A program made the position numbers and the translations under genes. From Priapulus caudatus (taxonomy: Eukaryota; Priapulida; Priapulimorpha; Priapulimorphida; Priapulidae), in the NCBI RefSeq assembly GCF_000485595.1, contig NW_014577632.1, positions 82,617-107,193 of the forward strand: a DNA stretch of 24,577 nucleotides, written 5' to 3'. Positions 10,490 to 19,112 of the stretch are shown piece by piece (the first letter of the stretch is position 1; the number at the start of each line of letters is the position of its first letter). The notes beneath the pieces were generated by a model that was not told the DNA's origin, did not search any database, and saw only the letters and a list, made by a program, of their open reading frames with translations.

Positions 10490-10890
10490 CGTGTGTCCGT
10501 TACAGTCTCTTTCTGCAACATGAGAAAAGCGACAGCAAGCATTATATGACCGCGTTATATATAGGTCACTGGGGGTGATTTCAGAATTCCCTCCACATCT
10601 AAGTACGTGTGTTCTGTCATGCCTGCGTTACAGACTCTTTCCGCAGAACAATCCAATCGACCTCAAGCGATAAACAGTAAACTAACCTAAGAAACCGACT
10701 TATCTGCACTTTGCAGGTTATTTTCGCAGCACTATCAGAACGATATCAAACGACAAACAGTAAATCTAATTATCTAACCTAAGAAACCGACCTATCTGCA
10801 TGCACTTTGCAGGTTATTCTTGCAGCAGAACAATATCAAACGACAAACAGCAAAACCAACGTAAGAAACAGACCTATTTGCGTTTTGCAG
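10490..10890 (+). repeat. array of five intron/exon-junction copies before globin exon 2, copy A
   Basis: Acceptor-like AGs end at 10505, 10633, 10716, 10812 and 10890. Each is followed by one base and then codons for LFLQHE, LFPQN, LFSQH, LFLQQ and, in the real exon, LFLQHEE. The second to fifth copies also share upstream CTAAGAAACCGAC..TATCTGCA or close variants, and CGACAAACAG sequence. Spacings are about 128, 83, 96 and 78 bp. Every upstream copy runs into a stop codon before the true exon, so the last site is the only productive one. The array is intronic. It arose by tandem duplication of the splice junction together with the first codons (inference). Confidence 0.75.
10506..10523 (+). 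pseudogene. most upstream copy of the exon 2 start (LFLQHE), copy A
   Basis: After the AG at 10505 comes one base, then CTC TTT CTG CAA CAT GAG. This encodes the same six residues as the real exon start TTA TTT CTT CAG CAC GAG. All the differences are synonymous. The resemblance ends after GAG, and a TGA follows 23 codons from the start. It may be the stub of an older or paralogous globin exon. Confidence 0.45.
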
Positions 10891-11122
10891 ATTATTTCTT
10901 CAGCACGAGGAGCTGCTCGCCGTCTTCAAGAAGAAGTTCAAGGACGTGCCGGTCGATCAACTCGCCAAAAGTCCCGAGCTGGAGAATCACGCTTCGCAGG
11001 TGATGTCGACGCTCGATGAAGCCATACACTCGCTCAACAATCTCAACTTCTTCTTTGAGCTGCTCTACACGATCGGCGTCACGCACCGCGACATCGCTGG
11101 CTTCAGACCAGAGTATTTTTGG
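10891..11122 (+). CDS. globin, middle exon (helices B-end to G), copy A
   Basis: This is the haem-binding core of a globin, an oxygen-carrying or oxygen-handling haem protein. The exon has 232 nt: one base closing a split codon, then 77 codons starting LFLQHEELLAVFKKKF and ending GFRPEYFW. Visible landmarks are Phe CD1 in AVF, distal His E7 in ENHASQVM 21 residues later, proximal His F8 in GVTHRD 32 residues after E7, and PEYFW at the start of helix G. The acceptor is cgttttgcag and the donor TGG/gtgagt. The intron positions are the ancestral B12.2 (phase 2) and G7.0 (phase 0). The F8 spacing fits cytoglobin, neuroglobin and many invertebrate globins better than vertebrate haemoglobin. An oddity is the second CD-corner Phe, four residues after CD1 instead of three. 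At 232 nt, splicing in both copies A and B would break the frame. Copy A is probably the alternative allele of copy B. Confidence 0.93.
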
Positions 11123-11560
11123 GTGAGTACGCGCGGGGCCTCATTGACCAGTTATTTTGGGTAAGCACGCCGAATATTTTAGGTCAAGCACACGGGGTAT
11201 ATTAGGGTAAGCACGCCGAGTATTTCTGGTCAAGCACACGCGCGGGGAGTATATTTTGGTAAGCACAGGGAGTATATTTTGGTCAGCACACAGAGTACAT
11301 TTGCGCAAACACACAGAGTACATTTGGGCAAGCACACGGAGTATGTTTGGGTAAGGACGCCGGGTAATTTTGGGTAAGCACACCGAGTGTTTTTGGCAAG
11401 CACACGGATTATATTTGGGTAAGGACGCCGAGTATTTCTAGGAAATCACTCCGAGTATTCATTGAGTAAGCACACCCGAGAATTTTTAGTAAGCCCATCG
11501 AGTATTTATAAGCTCACTTAATTGGTATTTCTGAGTAAGTACACCGCATCATTGCAGGCT
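11123..11560 (+). repeat. minisatellite built from the exon 2 donor splice site, copy A
   Basis: About 16 units of 22-24 bp follow the exon directly. The consensus is gtaagcacaccGAGTATTTTTGG, which is the last exon bases (GAGTATTTTTGG) joined to the donor (gtgagtacgc). Many units keep GG/gtaag, a good 5' splice-site match. Units diverge with distance, the last recognisable ones being near 11540. A read-through transcript meets a stop at 11162-11164. Confidence 0.85.
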
Positions 11561-11990
11561 TCCGCCCTGGACAATTCTTGGTAACGTTATCATGTTATTG
11601 CCTAACACAGGGACGAATATTTCAATGGTATGATAGTCTATTGCATCAAATATATAGTCCGAAATTTGTTGAAAACCGCAAAAAAATGATAAAGGGAAAG
11701 TAAGGTAGAAATATTAATGTAGACACAATGAATGTGAATTTTTGTAGTAATTTTTTTGAGAAAGTATAATTATGGCTCCAAAATAGGGGAATTTTAGTGA
11801 AATACTTGTGTTTTGTGTAGTAGATAAAACGAGTGAAACGTGCAGTGTGTGGCATAGGTGTTACGTCTTGTACACGTCACGTGTCATCTGCGTTGTTAAG
11901 CGCGTCACGCATGACACGGGTGTCGTTACGGGAGTACTATATACTACAGTGGTAGTGTATACACGGGTAATCCTACATTATCTACATCTT

Positions 11991-12070
11991 ATCAAGAGCT
12001 AATAATACCTTATAATAACCTATATAATAACCTAATAATACCTAATAATAAGGTATTATTAGCTCTTGAT
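11991..12070. mobile_element. 80-bp hairpin, MITE-like, copy A
   Basis: A 22-bp arm starting ATCAAGAGCTAATAATACC (11991-12012) is perfectly repeated in inverse at 12049-12070. The loop is about 36 bp of AT-rich DNA with repeated CCTAATAATA or similar motifs. A related sequence occurs as a direct pair at 24071-24155, so the motif is dispersed. No clear target-site duplication. Confidence 0.6.
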
Positions 12071-12743
12071 CGTATTATATACAGCTGAACTAATTTCAGT
12101 TGATTCTTTTTTTGCCGGCACGTTTCTTTTCTCGCACGTTTGTTACCATGCGTGACAGCTAAGCAATCACTGCAAACCCACGCATCGACTGCTCTGCAGA
12201 CGTGATGCTAATTCCCTGCGGAACTTTCCCGGACAACAGACTAACTAGTCTTGCCTCAAACTTAAGCCCGCTGCCAATAAATTGCCTCCTCGTGCGAGTC
12301 TGATCGATTGACGGCAAGTCGAGAAATTATTTTCCACACGCGAGCGAGAAGTTGAAGTGCGCTTATTATATCCTCCTTTCTCGCGCGAGTCTTTGAGAAG
12401 CTTAAAGCGAGCTCCGCAGTGCACTGTATGCGGTTGCAAATGCCAGCGAGAATATAATAGTTATTTGTAATTGCAGAAAGTTATCTCGGTTGGAATCGCA
12501 GTGGAAAATTGGCAAAGCCCGTGCAATAACGACGAACGTACATATGAACCTTCATCAAATAACAACTAGAAGAATATTTTTTTCAATTGTAATAGTAACA
12601 CGTCACCTGATTTGTTTTCTGACGACTTCATGCGTACAGGTCATGGTTCTTGCTAATACTTTGTTGACTGATGTTTCAGATTTCCCTCAGTTAGTATAAT
12701 GAAAGGCTACTATTAGCTATTAATACAGTAAATAATATAGTAA
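12071..12743. other. unassigned intronic DNA, copy A
   Basis: A 69-codon frame (12490-12699) and a 64-codon minus frame (12245-12439) show no recognisable family. They lie in the globin intron between exon 2 and exon 3. Confidence 0.45.
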
Positions 12744-12803
12744 AACCTAATATAGTAAATGTCATCGGATAGGCCTAGTATTGGACATTTACTATATTAG
12801 GTT
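12744..12803. repeat. 60-bp hairpin, copy A
   Basis: Perfect 20-bp arms (AACCTAATATAGTAAATGTC and its reverse complement) flank a 20-bp loop containing AGGCCT. It may be a very small MITE. Confidence 0.7.
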
Positions 12804-13211
12804 ATAATGTCGATTTTATGCTCCGTTATGGGCACTATCGGAATAGTTGCTCCGCAAACATGCTCCATATTTCTAGACCTATTTTGCGCTTGTCTATATA
12901 TAGGTACTAACTGTCATTCTTGGTGTGGCCACTCGTGCTGTCACCACATCAAGTTTTTGTGTAGGCGCAGCTCTGCCTATGTAATCCTTCGCTGTGCAAA
13001 AACCTCCTGTGCCTTTATTTTGTTATGTTTGTTTGTTTGTTTGTTTTATGTCTGTCTTGTTGTTTGTTAATGATTTGTTTGCTTCTCCTGTGTCTTTCTT
13101 GCTGTGCTCTATGTGTGTGCGCGCGTGCGTGCGTGCGTGCGTTGAGTGACGTGAGTTTCTGTAGCGAAGCAAAAGAGCTGCATAAGTAGACCTAGCGTAG
13201 GCTTATCTTAC

Positions 13212-13244
13212 CTATATGCAAAAAAGCTTGCCTTTTGCATATAG
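13212..13244. repeat. short hairpin, copy A
   Basis: Perfect 12-bp arms CTATATGCAAAA / TTTTGCATATAG with a 9-base loop. There is no T-run after it to suggest a function. Repeated at 17965-17997. Confidence 0.6.
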
Positions 13245-13420
13245 AAAAAGTATACTGAACATTTTCAGCTTATTGAAGAAATTTCGCCATTTATAATACG
13301 CATTATTAGAGTAAGTGCATCTACTAGATGGAGGGGAGAATATATATATATATATATATAGTTGTAAGTAATGGTGTACATGTGTGGACGTGGATAAGAG
13401 ACCGGGAGGCCTTTGTTAGA

Positions 13421-13430
13421 NNNNNNNNNN
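13421..13430. other. assembly gap (10 N)
   Basis: Ten Ns sit exactly at the junction of the two near-identical blocks. The true length is unknown. The microsatellite that starts both blocks is the likely cause of the break. Confidence 0.99.
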
Positions 13431-13431
13431 A

Positions 13432-13434
<3 letters not shown>

Positions 13435-13498
<64 letters not shown>

Positions 13499-13546
13499 TG
13501 CGTGCGTGTGCGTGCGTGCGTGCGTGCGTGTGTGCGTGCGTGCGTT
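13435..13546. repeat. (TG)n(TGCG)n microsatellite at left end of copy B
   Basis: Same tract as 9229-9342, with a longer pure TG run. Frames that cross the Ns into this tract are artefacts. Confidence 0.9.
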
Positions 13547-14478
13547 TTTGTATCATGTAGTTAGGATGAAAATAGAATCAAACTCATGTACTTCTGAGCT
13601 AGATTACTGTTGCGTCTGCAACACATACACATTCGCGCACATGCATGTACACACAGCCATACACACACAGACGCGCGCGCACGCTCGCACGCACACGTAC
13701 ATGTAAATATTACGAAGCCGTCCTGCCGTCACATGACAGCGCGGACAATTTCTACTACGTAAGCCGTCGGCGGATCGAGTAAAGAGCTAAGTGAGGAAGG
13801 AAGCTTAGTGAGGAAGGAATACGCAGCACGGATATTAGCCGGGGAGATTTGTGTAACCGTGCGACGCTTTCATGTGCATGCACGTGTCGCTTGGATTTAC
13901 CTACCCTGGATACAACCGTAGATACACGCAAAATAACTAACCAGGAGAGAACAATAGTCGCCGTAATGTACAATTATTGAATGGCCTCGCACAGCTCGTC
14001 ATAGGGTTAGGTGTTATACCATATTCCCTTCATTGTAACATTCGCATTCAATTCAGTAAGCTAGAGTTATTAGTTCAGTAAGAGTTATTAAAGGTCGACA
14101 GGCAGAGGGTGAGGTTTACAGCAATTGGACGCGATTAATATTCAGTTTAGGACTCTACAATGTTATCTTTACTTGAATCATGATCTCAATAGTGGGGCGT
14201 AGCATCCAATGTGGTGTTTAGTGGTGATCCAGAGAGGATTCAGGGATGTCATGCCCGTTTACCTCTTTCCTGACAGCAAGCTTGACTTTTGCAGTGTGAC
14301 AGCAACTTTTCCCAGCTCTCATCGCGAAATCTGTGGTGTCACCCCCAACCCCACCACCCACCCCGTATCGTTTTCACTGGACTCCTTTCATCCAGAATTT
14401 TTGGATACGACCATGATTTCTAAACAGGATAGCGCGTAAATTAATGCGAATTTTATTTTATCGCGGGAATTGTTTTTT

Positions 14479-14582
14479 TAAACTATATTTGAAATATTAT
14501 TGAAATATAGAACTATTAGAATATTATTGAATATAGAACTATTAAAATATTGCTTAATATAGAACTATTATTGAAATATAGT
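14479..14582 (+). repeat. short AT-rich tandem repeat, copy B
   Basis: Equivalent of 10287-10390, essentially unchanged. Confidence 0.7.
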
Positions 14583-14681
14583 ATATGGAATTCAATACGC
14601 GTATCTTCGCGCTACAGTGCAGAACAGTACTCTACGTAACGTAGCTAATCATCCCGTCGTATCTAAATGCATGCGTTGCTT

Positions 14682-15082
14682 CGTGTGTCCGTTACAGTCT
14701 CTTTCTGCAACATGAGAAAAGCGACAGCAAGCATTATATGACCGCGTTATATATAGGTCACTGGGGGTGATTTCAGAATTACCTCCACATCTAAGTACGT
14801 GTGATCTGTCATGCCTGCGTTGCAGACTCTTTCCGCAGAACAATCCAATCGACCTCAAGCGATAAACAGTAAACTAACCTAAGAAACCGACTTATCTGCA
14901 CTTTGCAGGTTATTTTCGCAGCACTATCAGAACGATATCAAACGACAAACAGTAAATCTAATTATCTAACCTAAGAAACCGACCTATCTGCATGCACTTT
15001 GCAGGTTATTCTTGCAGCAGAACAATATCAAACGACAAAAAGCAAACCCAACGTAAGAAACAGACCTATTTGCGTTTTGCAG
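14682..15082 (+). repeat. array of five intron/exon-junction copies before globin exon 2, copy B
   Basis: Equivalent of the copy A array, with acceptor-like AGs ending at 14697, 14825, 14908, 15004 and 15082. The second site reads GTTGCAG here against GTTACAG in copy A. Small changes near 15040-15055 are the only others noted. The first site is again followed by codons for LFLQHE. Confidence 0.75.
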
Positions 15083-15314
15083 ATTATTTCTTCAGCACGA
15101 GGAGCTGCTCGCCGTCTTCAAGAAGAAGTTCAAAGACGTGCCGGTCGATCAACTCGCCAAAAGTCCCGAGCTGGAGAATCACGCTTCGCAGGTGATGTCG
15201 ACGCTCGATGAAGCCATACACTCGCTCAACAATCTCAACTTCTTCTTTGAGCTGCTCTACACGATCGGCGTCACGCACCGCGACATCGCTGGCTTCAGAC
15301 CAGAGTATTTTTGG
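15083..15314 (+). CDS. globin, middle exon (helices B-end to G), copy B
   Basis: It has the same length, splice phases and protein as copy A. The only coding difference is one synonymous Lys codon (AAA here, AAG in copy A) just before DVPVDQL. Key residues are Phe CD1 in LLAVF, distal His in ENHA and proximal His in GVTHRD. This copy is joined by unbroken sequence to exon 3 at 20728, across an intron of about 5.4 kb. The exon-exon join reads PEYFW then RIEQPF, phase 0, at the ancestral G7.0 position. The protein is expected to be cytosolic, since no leader can be seen without exon 1. Whether it stores, transports or senses oxygen cannot be told from sequence. Confidence 0.93.
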
Positions 15315-15752
15315 GTGAGTACGCGCGGGGCCTCATTGACCAGTTATTTTGGGTAAGCACGCCGAATATTTTAGGTCAAGCACACGGGGTATATTAGGGT
15401 AAGCACGCCGAGTATTTTTGGTCAAGCACACGCGCGGGGAGTATATTTTGGTAAGCACAGGGAGTATATTTTGGTCAGCACACAGAGTACATTTGCGCAA
15501 ACACACAGAGTACATTTGGGCAAGCACACGGAGTATGTTTGGGTAAGGACGCCGGGTAATTTTGGGTAAGCACACCGAGTGTTTTTGGCAAGCACACGGA
15601 TTATATTTGGGTAAGGACGCCGAGTATTTCTAGGAAATCACTCCGAGTATTCATTGAGTAAGCACACCCGAGAATTTTTAGTAAGCCCATCGAGTATTTA
15701 TAAGCTCACTTAATTGGTATTTCTGAGTAAGTACACCGCATCATTGCAGGCT
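15315..15752 (+). repeat. minisatellite built from the exon 2 donor splice site, copy B
   Basis: Equivalent of 11123-11560, with the same unit order and number. I saw one substitution, a T for a C near 15417, which restores the consensus GAGTATTTTTGG. A hypervariable minisatellite should differ in copy number between true old duplicates, so the conserved unit count fits recent or allelic copies. Confidence 0.85.
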
Positions 15753-16085
15753 TCCGCCCTGGACAATTCTTGGTAACGTTATCATGTTATTGCCTAACAC
15801 AGGGACGAATATTTCAATGGTATGATAGTCTATTGCATCAAATATATAGTCCGAAATTTGTTGAAAACCGCAAAAAAATGATAAAGGGAAAGTAAGGTAG
15901 AAATATTAATGTAGACACAATGAATGTGAATTTTTGTAGTAATTTTTTTGAGAAAGTATAATTATGGCTCCAAAATAGGGGAATTTTAGTGAAATACTTG
16001 TGTTTTGTGTAGTAGATAAAACGAGTGAAACGTGCAGTGTGTGGCATAGGTGTTACGTCTTGTACACGTCACGTGTCATCTGCGT

Positions 16086-16125
16086 TGTCAGCGCGTGTCA
16101 GCGCGTGTCAGCGCGTGTCAGCGCG
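16086..16125 (+). repeat. 10-bp minisatellite, 4 units
   Basis: TGTCAGCGCG is repeated four times here. Copy A has a single diverged unit at the same place (near 11895). It lies 31 bp left of the transposon insertion. Confidence 0.85.
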
Positions 16126-16156
16126 TCACGCGTGTCACGGGTGTCGTTACGGGAGT

Positions 16157-16683
16157 CAGGGGCGTAGCCAGGATTTTCAAAGTTGTAGGCACGACTATCT
16201 GAGCGGAGCGCGACCATCGGTTGGCGCGGAGCGTACAAGAAAATTTTTGGTTTTACAAACCCCCCAGATGGCCGGAAACGGCCCTTCCCGAGTGTTCATT
16301 CTGGTTCCCTGACCTCTTGCTAACTTAAGACACCTAATTCAATATCACTTTTAAACCCAAAAAACACAAACGAGTTAAAATAGTGTTACGAACGAGTTAA
16401 AATGTTAAAAACCTGACAAGATCGGATTCTAGTCTTTTTCGGCGGGTAGAGTGTTGAATGAAACGGCACGCGATAGAAATGACAGCCTAGATGACAGAAG
16501 AATAGGTCACCTAATTTAGCCATATTCTTGCTACGTTCATTTCAATAGTTTTTCCTGCCTAGACTCTTAAACTCGTCCAGCAAGCTTATGGATTTGAATT
16601 ATGGGTGTTTAAAAAAAAAAGATAACTTGGCCAAAAAAAGTGTAGGCCCGGGCCTACAGTGCTACATACTGGCTACGCCCTTG
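16157..16683. mobile_element. non-autonomous hAT-like DNA transposon (527 bp)
   Basis: The ends are CAGGGGCGTAGCCAG and, reverse-complemented, CAAGGGCGTAGCCAG, matching at 14 of 15 positions. The terminal CAGGGGCG style is typical of hAT-superfamily elements. The flanks carry the direct repeat GGAGT (16152-16156 and 16684-16688; six bases if GGGAGT is counted). Copy A has the intact empty site at about 11929-11940. No transposase is encoded, and the 95-codon frame running into it is not meaningful. A 16-bp palindrome around CCCGGG lies near the right end. The short target repeat differs from the 8-bp classic for hAT, so the superfamily call is inferred. Confidence 0.85.
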
Positions 16684-16743
16684 GGAGTACTATATACTAC
16701 AGTAGTAGTGTATACACGGGTAATCCTACATTATCTACATCTT

Positions 16744-16823
16744 ATCAAGAGCTAATAATACCTTATAATAACCTATATAATAATCTAATAATACCTAATA
16801 ATAAGGTATTATTAGCTCTTGAT
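16744..16823. mobile_element. 80-bp hairpin, MITE-like, copy B
   Basis: Equivalent of 11991-12070. The arms are still perfect, with one loop change (AATAATC for AATAACC). Confidence 0.6.
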
Positions 16824-17496
16824 CGTATTATATACAGCTGAACTAATTTCAGTTGATTCTTTTTTTGCCGGCACGTTTCTTTTCTCGCACGTTTGTTACC
16901 ATGCGTGACAGCTAGGCAATCACTGCAAACCCACGCATCGACTGCTCTGCAGACGTGATGCTAATTCCCTGCGGAACTTTCCCGGACAACAGACTAACTA
17001 GTCTTGCCTCAAACTTAAGCCCGCTGCCAATAAATTGCCTCCTCGTGCGAGTCTGATCGATTGACGGCAAGTCGAGAAATTATTTTCCACACGCGAGCGA
17101 GAAGTTGAAGTGCGCTTATTATATCCTCCTTTCTCGCGCGAGTCTTTGAGAAGCTTAAAGCGAGCTCCGCAGTGCACTGTATGCGGTTGCGAATGCCAGC
17201 GAGAATATAATAGTTATTTGTAATTGCAGAAAGTTATCTCGGTTGGAATCGCAGTGGAAAATTGGCAAAGCCCGTGCAATAACGACGAACGTACATATGA
17301 ACCTTCATCAAATAACAACTAGAAGAATATTTTTTTCAATTGTAATAGTAACACGTCACCTGATTTGTTTTCTGACGACTTCATGCGTACAGGTCATGGT
17401 TCTTGCTAATACTTTGTTGACTGATGTTTCAGATTTCCCTCAGTTAGTATAATGAAAGGCTACTATTAGCTATTAATACAGTAAATAATATAGTAA
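16824..17496. other. unassigned intronic DNA, copy B
   Basis: Equivalent of 12071-12743, with only a few substitutions. No gene is recognised. Confidence 0.45.
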
Positions 17497-17556
17497 AACC
17501 TAATATAGTAAATGTCATCGGATAGGCCTAGTATTGGACATTTACTATATTAGGTT
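17497..17556. repeat. 60-bp hairpin, copy B
   Basis: Equivalent of 12744-12803, arms perfect. Confidence 0.7.
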
Positions 17557-17964
17557 ATAATGTCGATTTTATGCTCCGTTATGGGCACTATCGGAATAGT
17601 TGCTCCGCAAACATGCTCCATATTTCTAGACCTATTTTGCGCTTGTCTATATATAGGTACTAACTGTCATTCTTGGTGTGGCCACTCGTGCTGTCACCAC
17701 ATCAAGTTCTTGTGTAGGCGCAGCTCTGCCTATGTAATCCTTCGCTGTGCAAAAACCTCCTGTGCCTTTATTTTGTTATGTTTGTTTGTTTGTTTGTTTT
17801 ATGTCTGTCTTGTTGTTTGTTAATGATTTGTTTGCTTCTCCTGTGTCTTTCTTGCTGTGCTCTATGTGTGTGCGCGCGTGCGTGCGTGCGTGCGTTGAGT
17901 GACGTGAGTTTCTGTAGCGAAGCAAAAGAGCTGCATAAGTAGACCTAGCGTAGGCTTATCTTAC
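17557..17964. other. unassigned intronic DNA with (GTTT)n and (TGCG)n, copy B
   Basis: An 87-codon Cys-rich frame (17560-17823, the same in copy A at 12807-13070) has no recognised domain. Its end runs through (TTTG)n. A short GTGC run lies at about 17872-17894. Confidence 0.5.
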
Positions 17965-17997
17965 CTATATGCAAAAAAGCTTGCCTTTTGCATATAG
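17965..17997. repeat. short hairpin, copy B
   Basis: Same 12-bp arms as 13212-13244. Confidence 0.6.
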
Positions 17998-18090
17998 AAA
18001 AAGTATACTGAACATTTTCAGCTTATTGAAGAAATTTCGCCATTTATAATACGCATTATTAGAGTAAGTGCATCTACTAGATGGAGGGGA

Positions 18091-18093
<3 letters not shown>

Positions 18094-18127
<34 letters not shown>
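18094..18127. repeat. (TA)n microsatellite, longer allele
   Basis: About 17 TA units here against about 11 in copy A near 13340-13361. Confidence 0.85.
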
Positions 18128-18130
<3 letters not shown>

Positions 18131-18268
18131 GTAGGTAATGGTGTACATGTGTGGACGTGGATAAGAGACCGGGAGGCCTTTGTTAGAAACATTCTATCGT
18201 AATATTAGTCGTAGTGGTTATAATAGTATTAATCATGTCACCGTCAAACTGCAATATTTTTTACGATA

Positions 18269-18308
18269 GATAGATAGATAGATGTGTGTGCGTGCGAATG
18301 TACGTATG

Positions 18309-18384
<76 letters not shown>

Positions 18385-18415
18385 TGTGTGTGTGTGTGTG
18401 TGTGTGCATGTCTGT
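18269..18415. repeat. (GATA)n, (TGCG)n and (TG)n microsatellite
   Basis: A short GATA run is followed by TG, then about 16 TGCG units, then TG again. The overlapping frames are Cys/Val/Arg or His/Thr/Ala read-through. Confidence 0.9.
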
Positions 18416-18708
18416 GGGTGCGCGAGCGCTGTGAAAACTACGATACGGCATAGGCCCCCTATTACACATTTCAGCGGAATAGCCTTCAGTGATACTAAGC
18501 AATGCTGGCAGTTAAGAGAGTCTGTGAAATACACGGATTCGATGGATAAAAAAAACCCACAAAAAACAAGGGTGCTACCGTATTTATGGTGAGCACATAC
18601 CTGCTAGTGCGGAAGCCTATTATTCACTTTTTCAAAATTCATTTAATTAAAATTTTTGTTTCAGCCAGAACCCCCTCCCAGACGTGCTGATTCTGAAAAT
18701 ATCTTTAG

Positions 18709-18856
18709 TTTTCCTCTAGGCTGTGAGTTCTCTAGTTATGCGAGTACGGACTAATTCGGCTGAACAACTTTATATATATAGATTTTCCTCTAGGCTGTGA
18801 GTTCTCTAGTTATGCGAGTACGGACTAATTCGGCTGAACAACTTTATATATATAGA
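18709..18856 (+). repeat. perfect 74-bp tandem duplication
   Basis: Units at 18709-18782 and 18783-18856 look identical, starting TTTTCCTCTAGGCTGTGAG and ending in TATATATAGA. Perfect identity suggests a recent event. A fused pair of reads or an assembly slip is also possible. Confidence 0.9.
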
Positions 18857-18963
18857 TGTTTATGTATATGTTGTGTACAATTGTACATAGTGACTATATG
18901 TCGCTATAGCGGTTTCAATCTTGCAAACCTATTCACACATTCTAGCTGCTGCTTCATGTAAAC

Positions 18964-19009
18964 CAAAGATCCTAGAGTGCCAAAGGCCTTTGGCACTCTA
19001 GGATCTTTG
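18964..19009. repeat. perfect 46-bp palindrome without loop
   Basis: The 23-base arm CAAAGATCCTAGAGTGCC...AAAGG is followed at once by its exact reverse complement, centred on AGGCCT. It can form a cruciform in DNA or a loopless hairpin in RNA. Confidence 0.9.
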
Positions 19010-19112
19010 ATGTGAACCGTCTCACACAGATTGCACGTCATCAGGTGCATGTACGTGCGAATAAATAAAAGGCATCATATATCATGGCCGCAGACATGAT
19101 CACACCTATAAG

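Larger units (their letters stand above)
9225..13420 (+). repeat. large duplicated block, copy A (probable allele 1)
   Basis: Its 4196 bp match 13431-18187 almost base for base from ACTATGTGTG at the start to CCTTTGTTAGA at the end. I counted about 20 single-base differences, plus a 10-bp indel near 9406, microsatellite length changes and the absence of the 527-bp insertion found in copy B. It ends exactly at the N gap. The left flank (before 9225) is unique and the right flank is missing. That is what two alleles placed in series would look like. Confidence 0.95.
13431..18187 (+). repeat. large duplicated block, copy B (probable allele 2)
   Basis: Its 4757 bp match copy A (9225-13420) with about half a percent single-base differences. 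Its right edge runs on into unique DNA leading to globin exon 3, while its left edge is the N gap. Extra material compared with copy A is a 527-bp hAT-like insertion, three more 10-bp TGTCAGCGCG units at 16086-16125, and a longer (TA)n near 18095. Confidence 0.95.

Noticed and set aside
11123-11560. CRISPR-like regularly spaced repeat
   Set aside because: Units are head-to-tail with no unique spacers, the host is a eukaryote, and the unit is the exon 2 donor junction.
12807-13070. 87-codon Cys-rich frame found twice
   Set aside because: Its recurrence is explained by the block duplication, its tail runs through (TTTG)n, and no domain is visible.
13328-13706. Frames that cross the N gap
   Set aside because: They join sequence across undefined bases into a microsatellite.
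9225-18187. True tandem duplication of the globin gene
   Set aside because: There is only one last exon, copy A ends at the gap, and 232 nt does not preserve frame if both exons are used. Allelic origin is simpler, though not proven.
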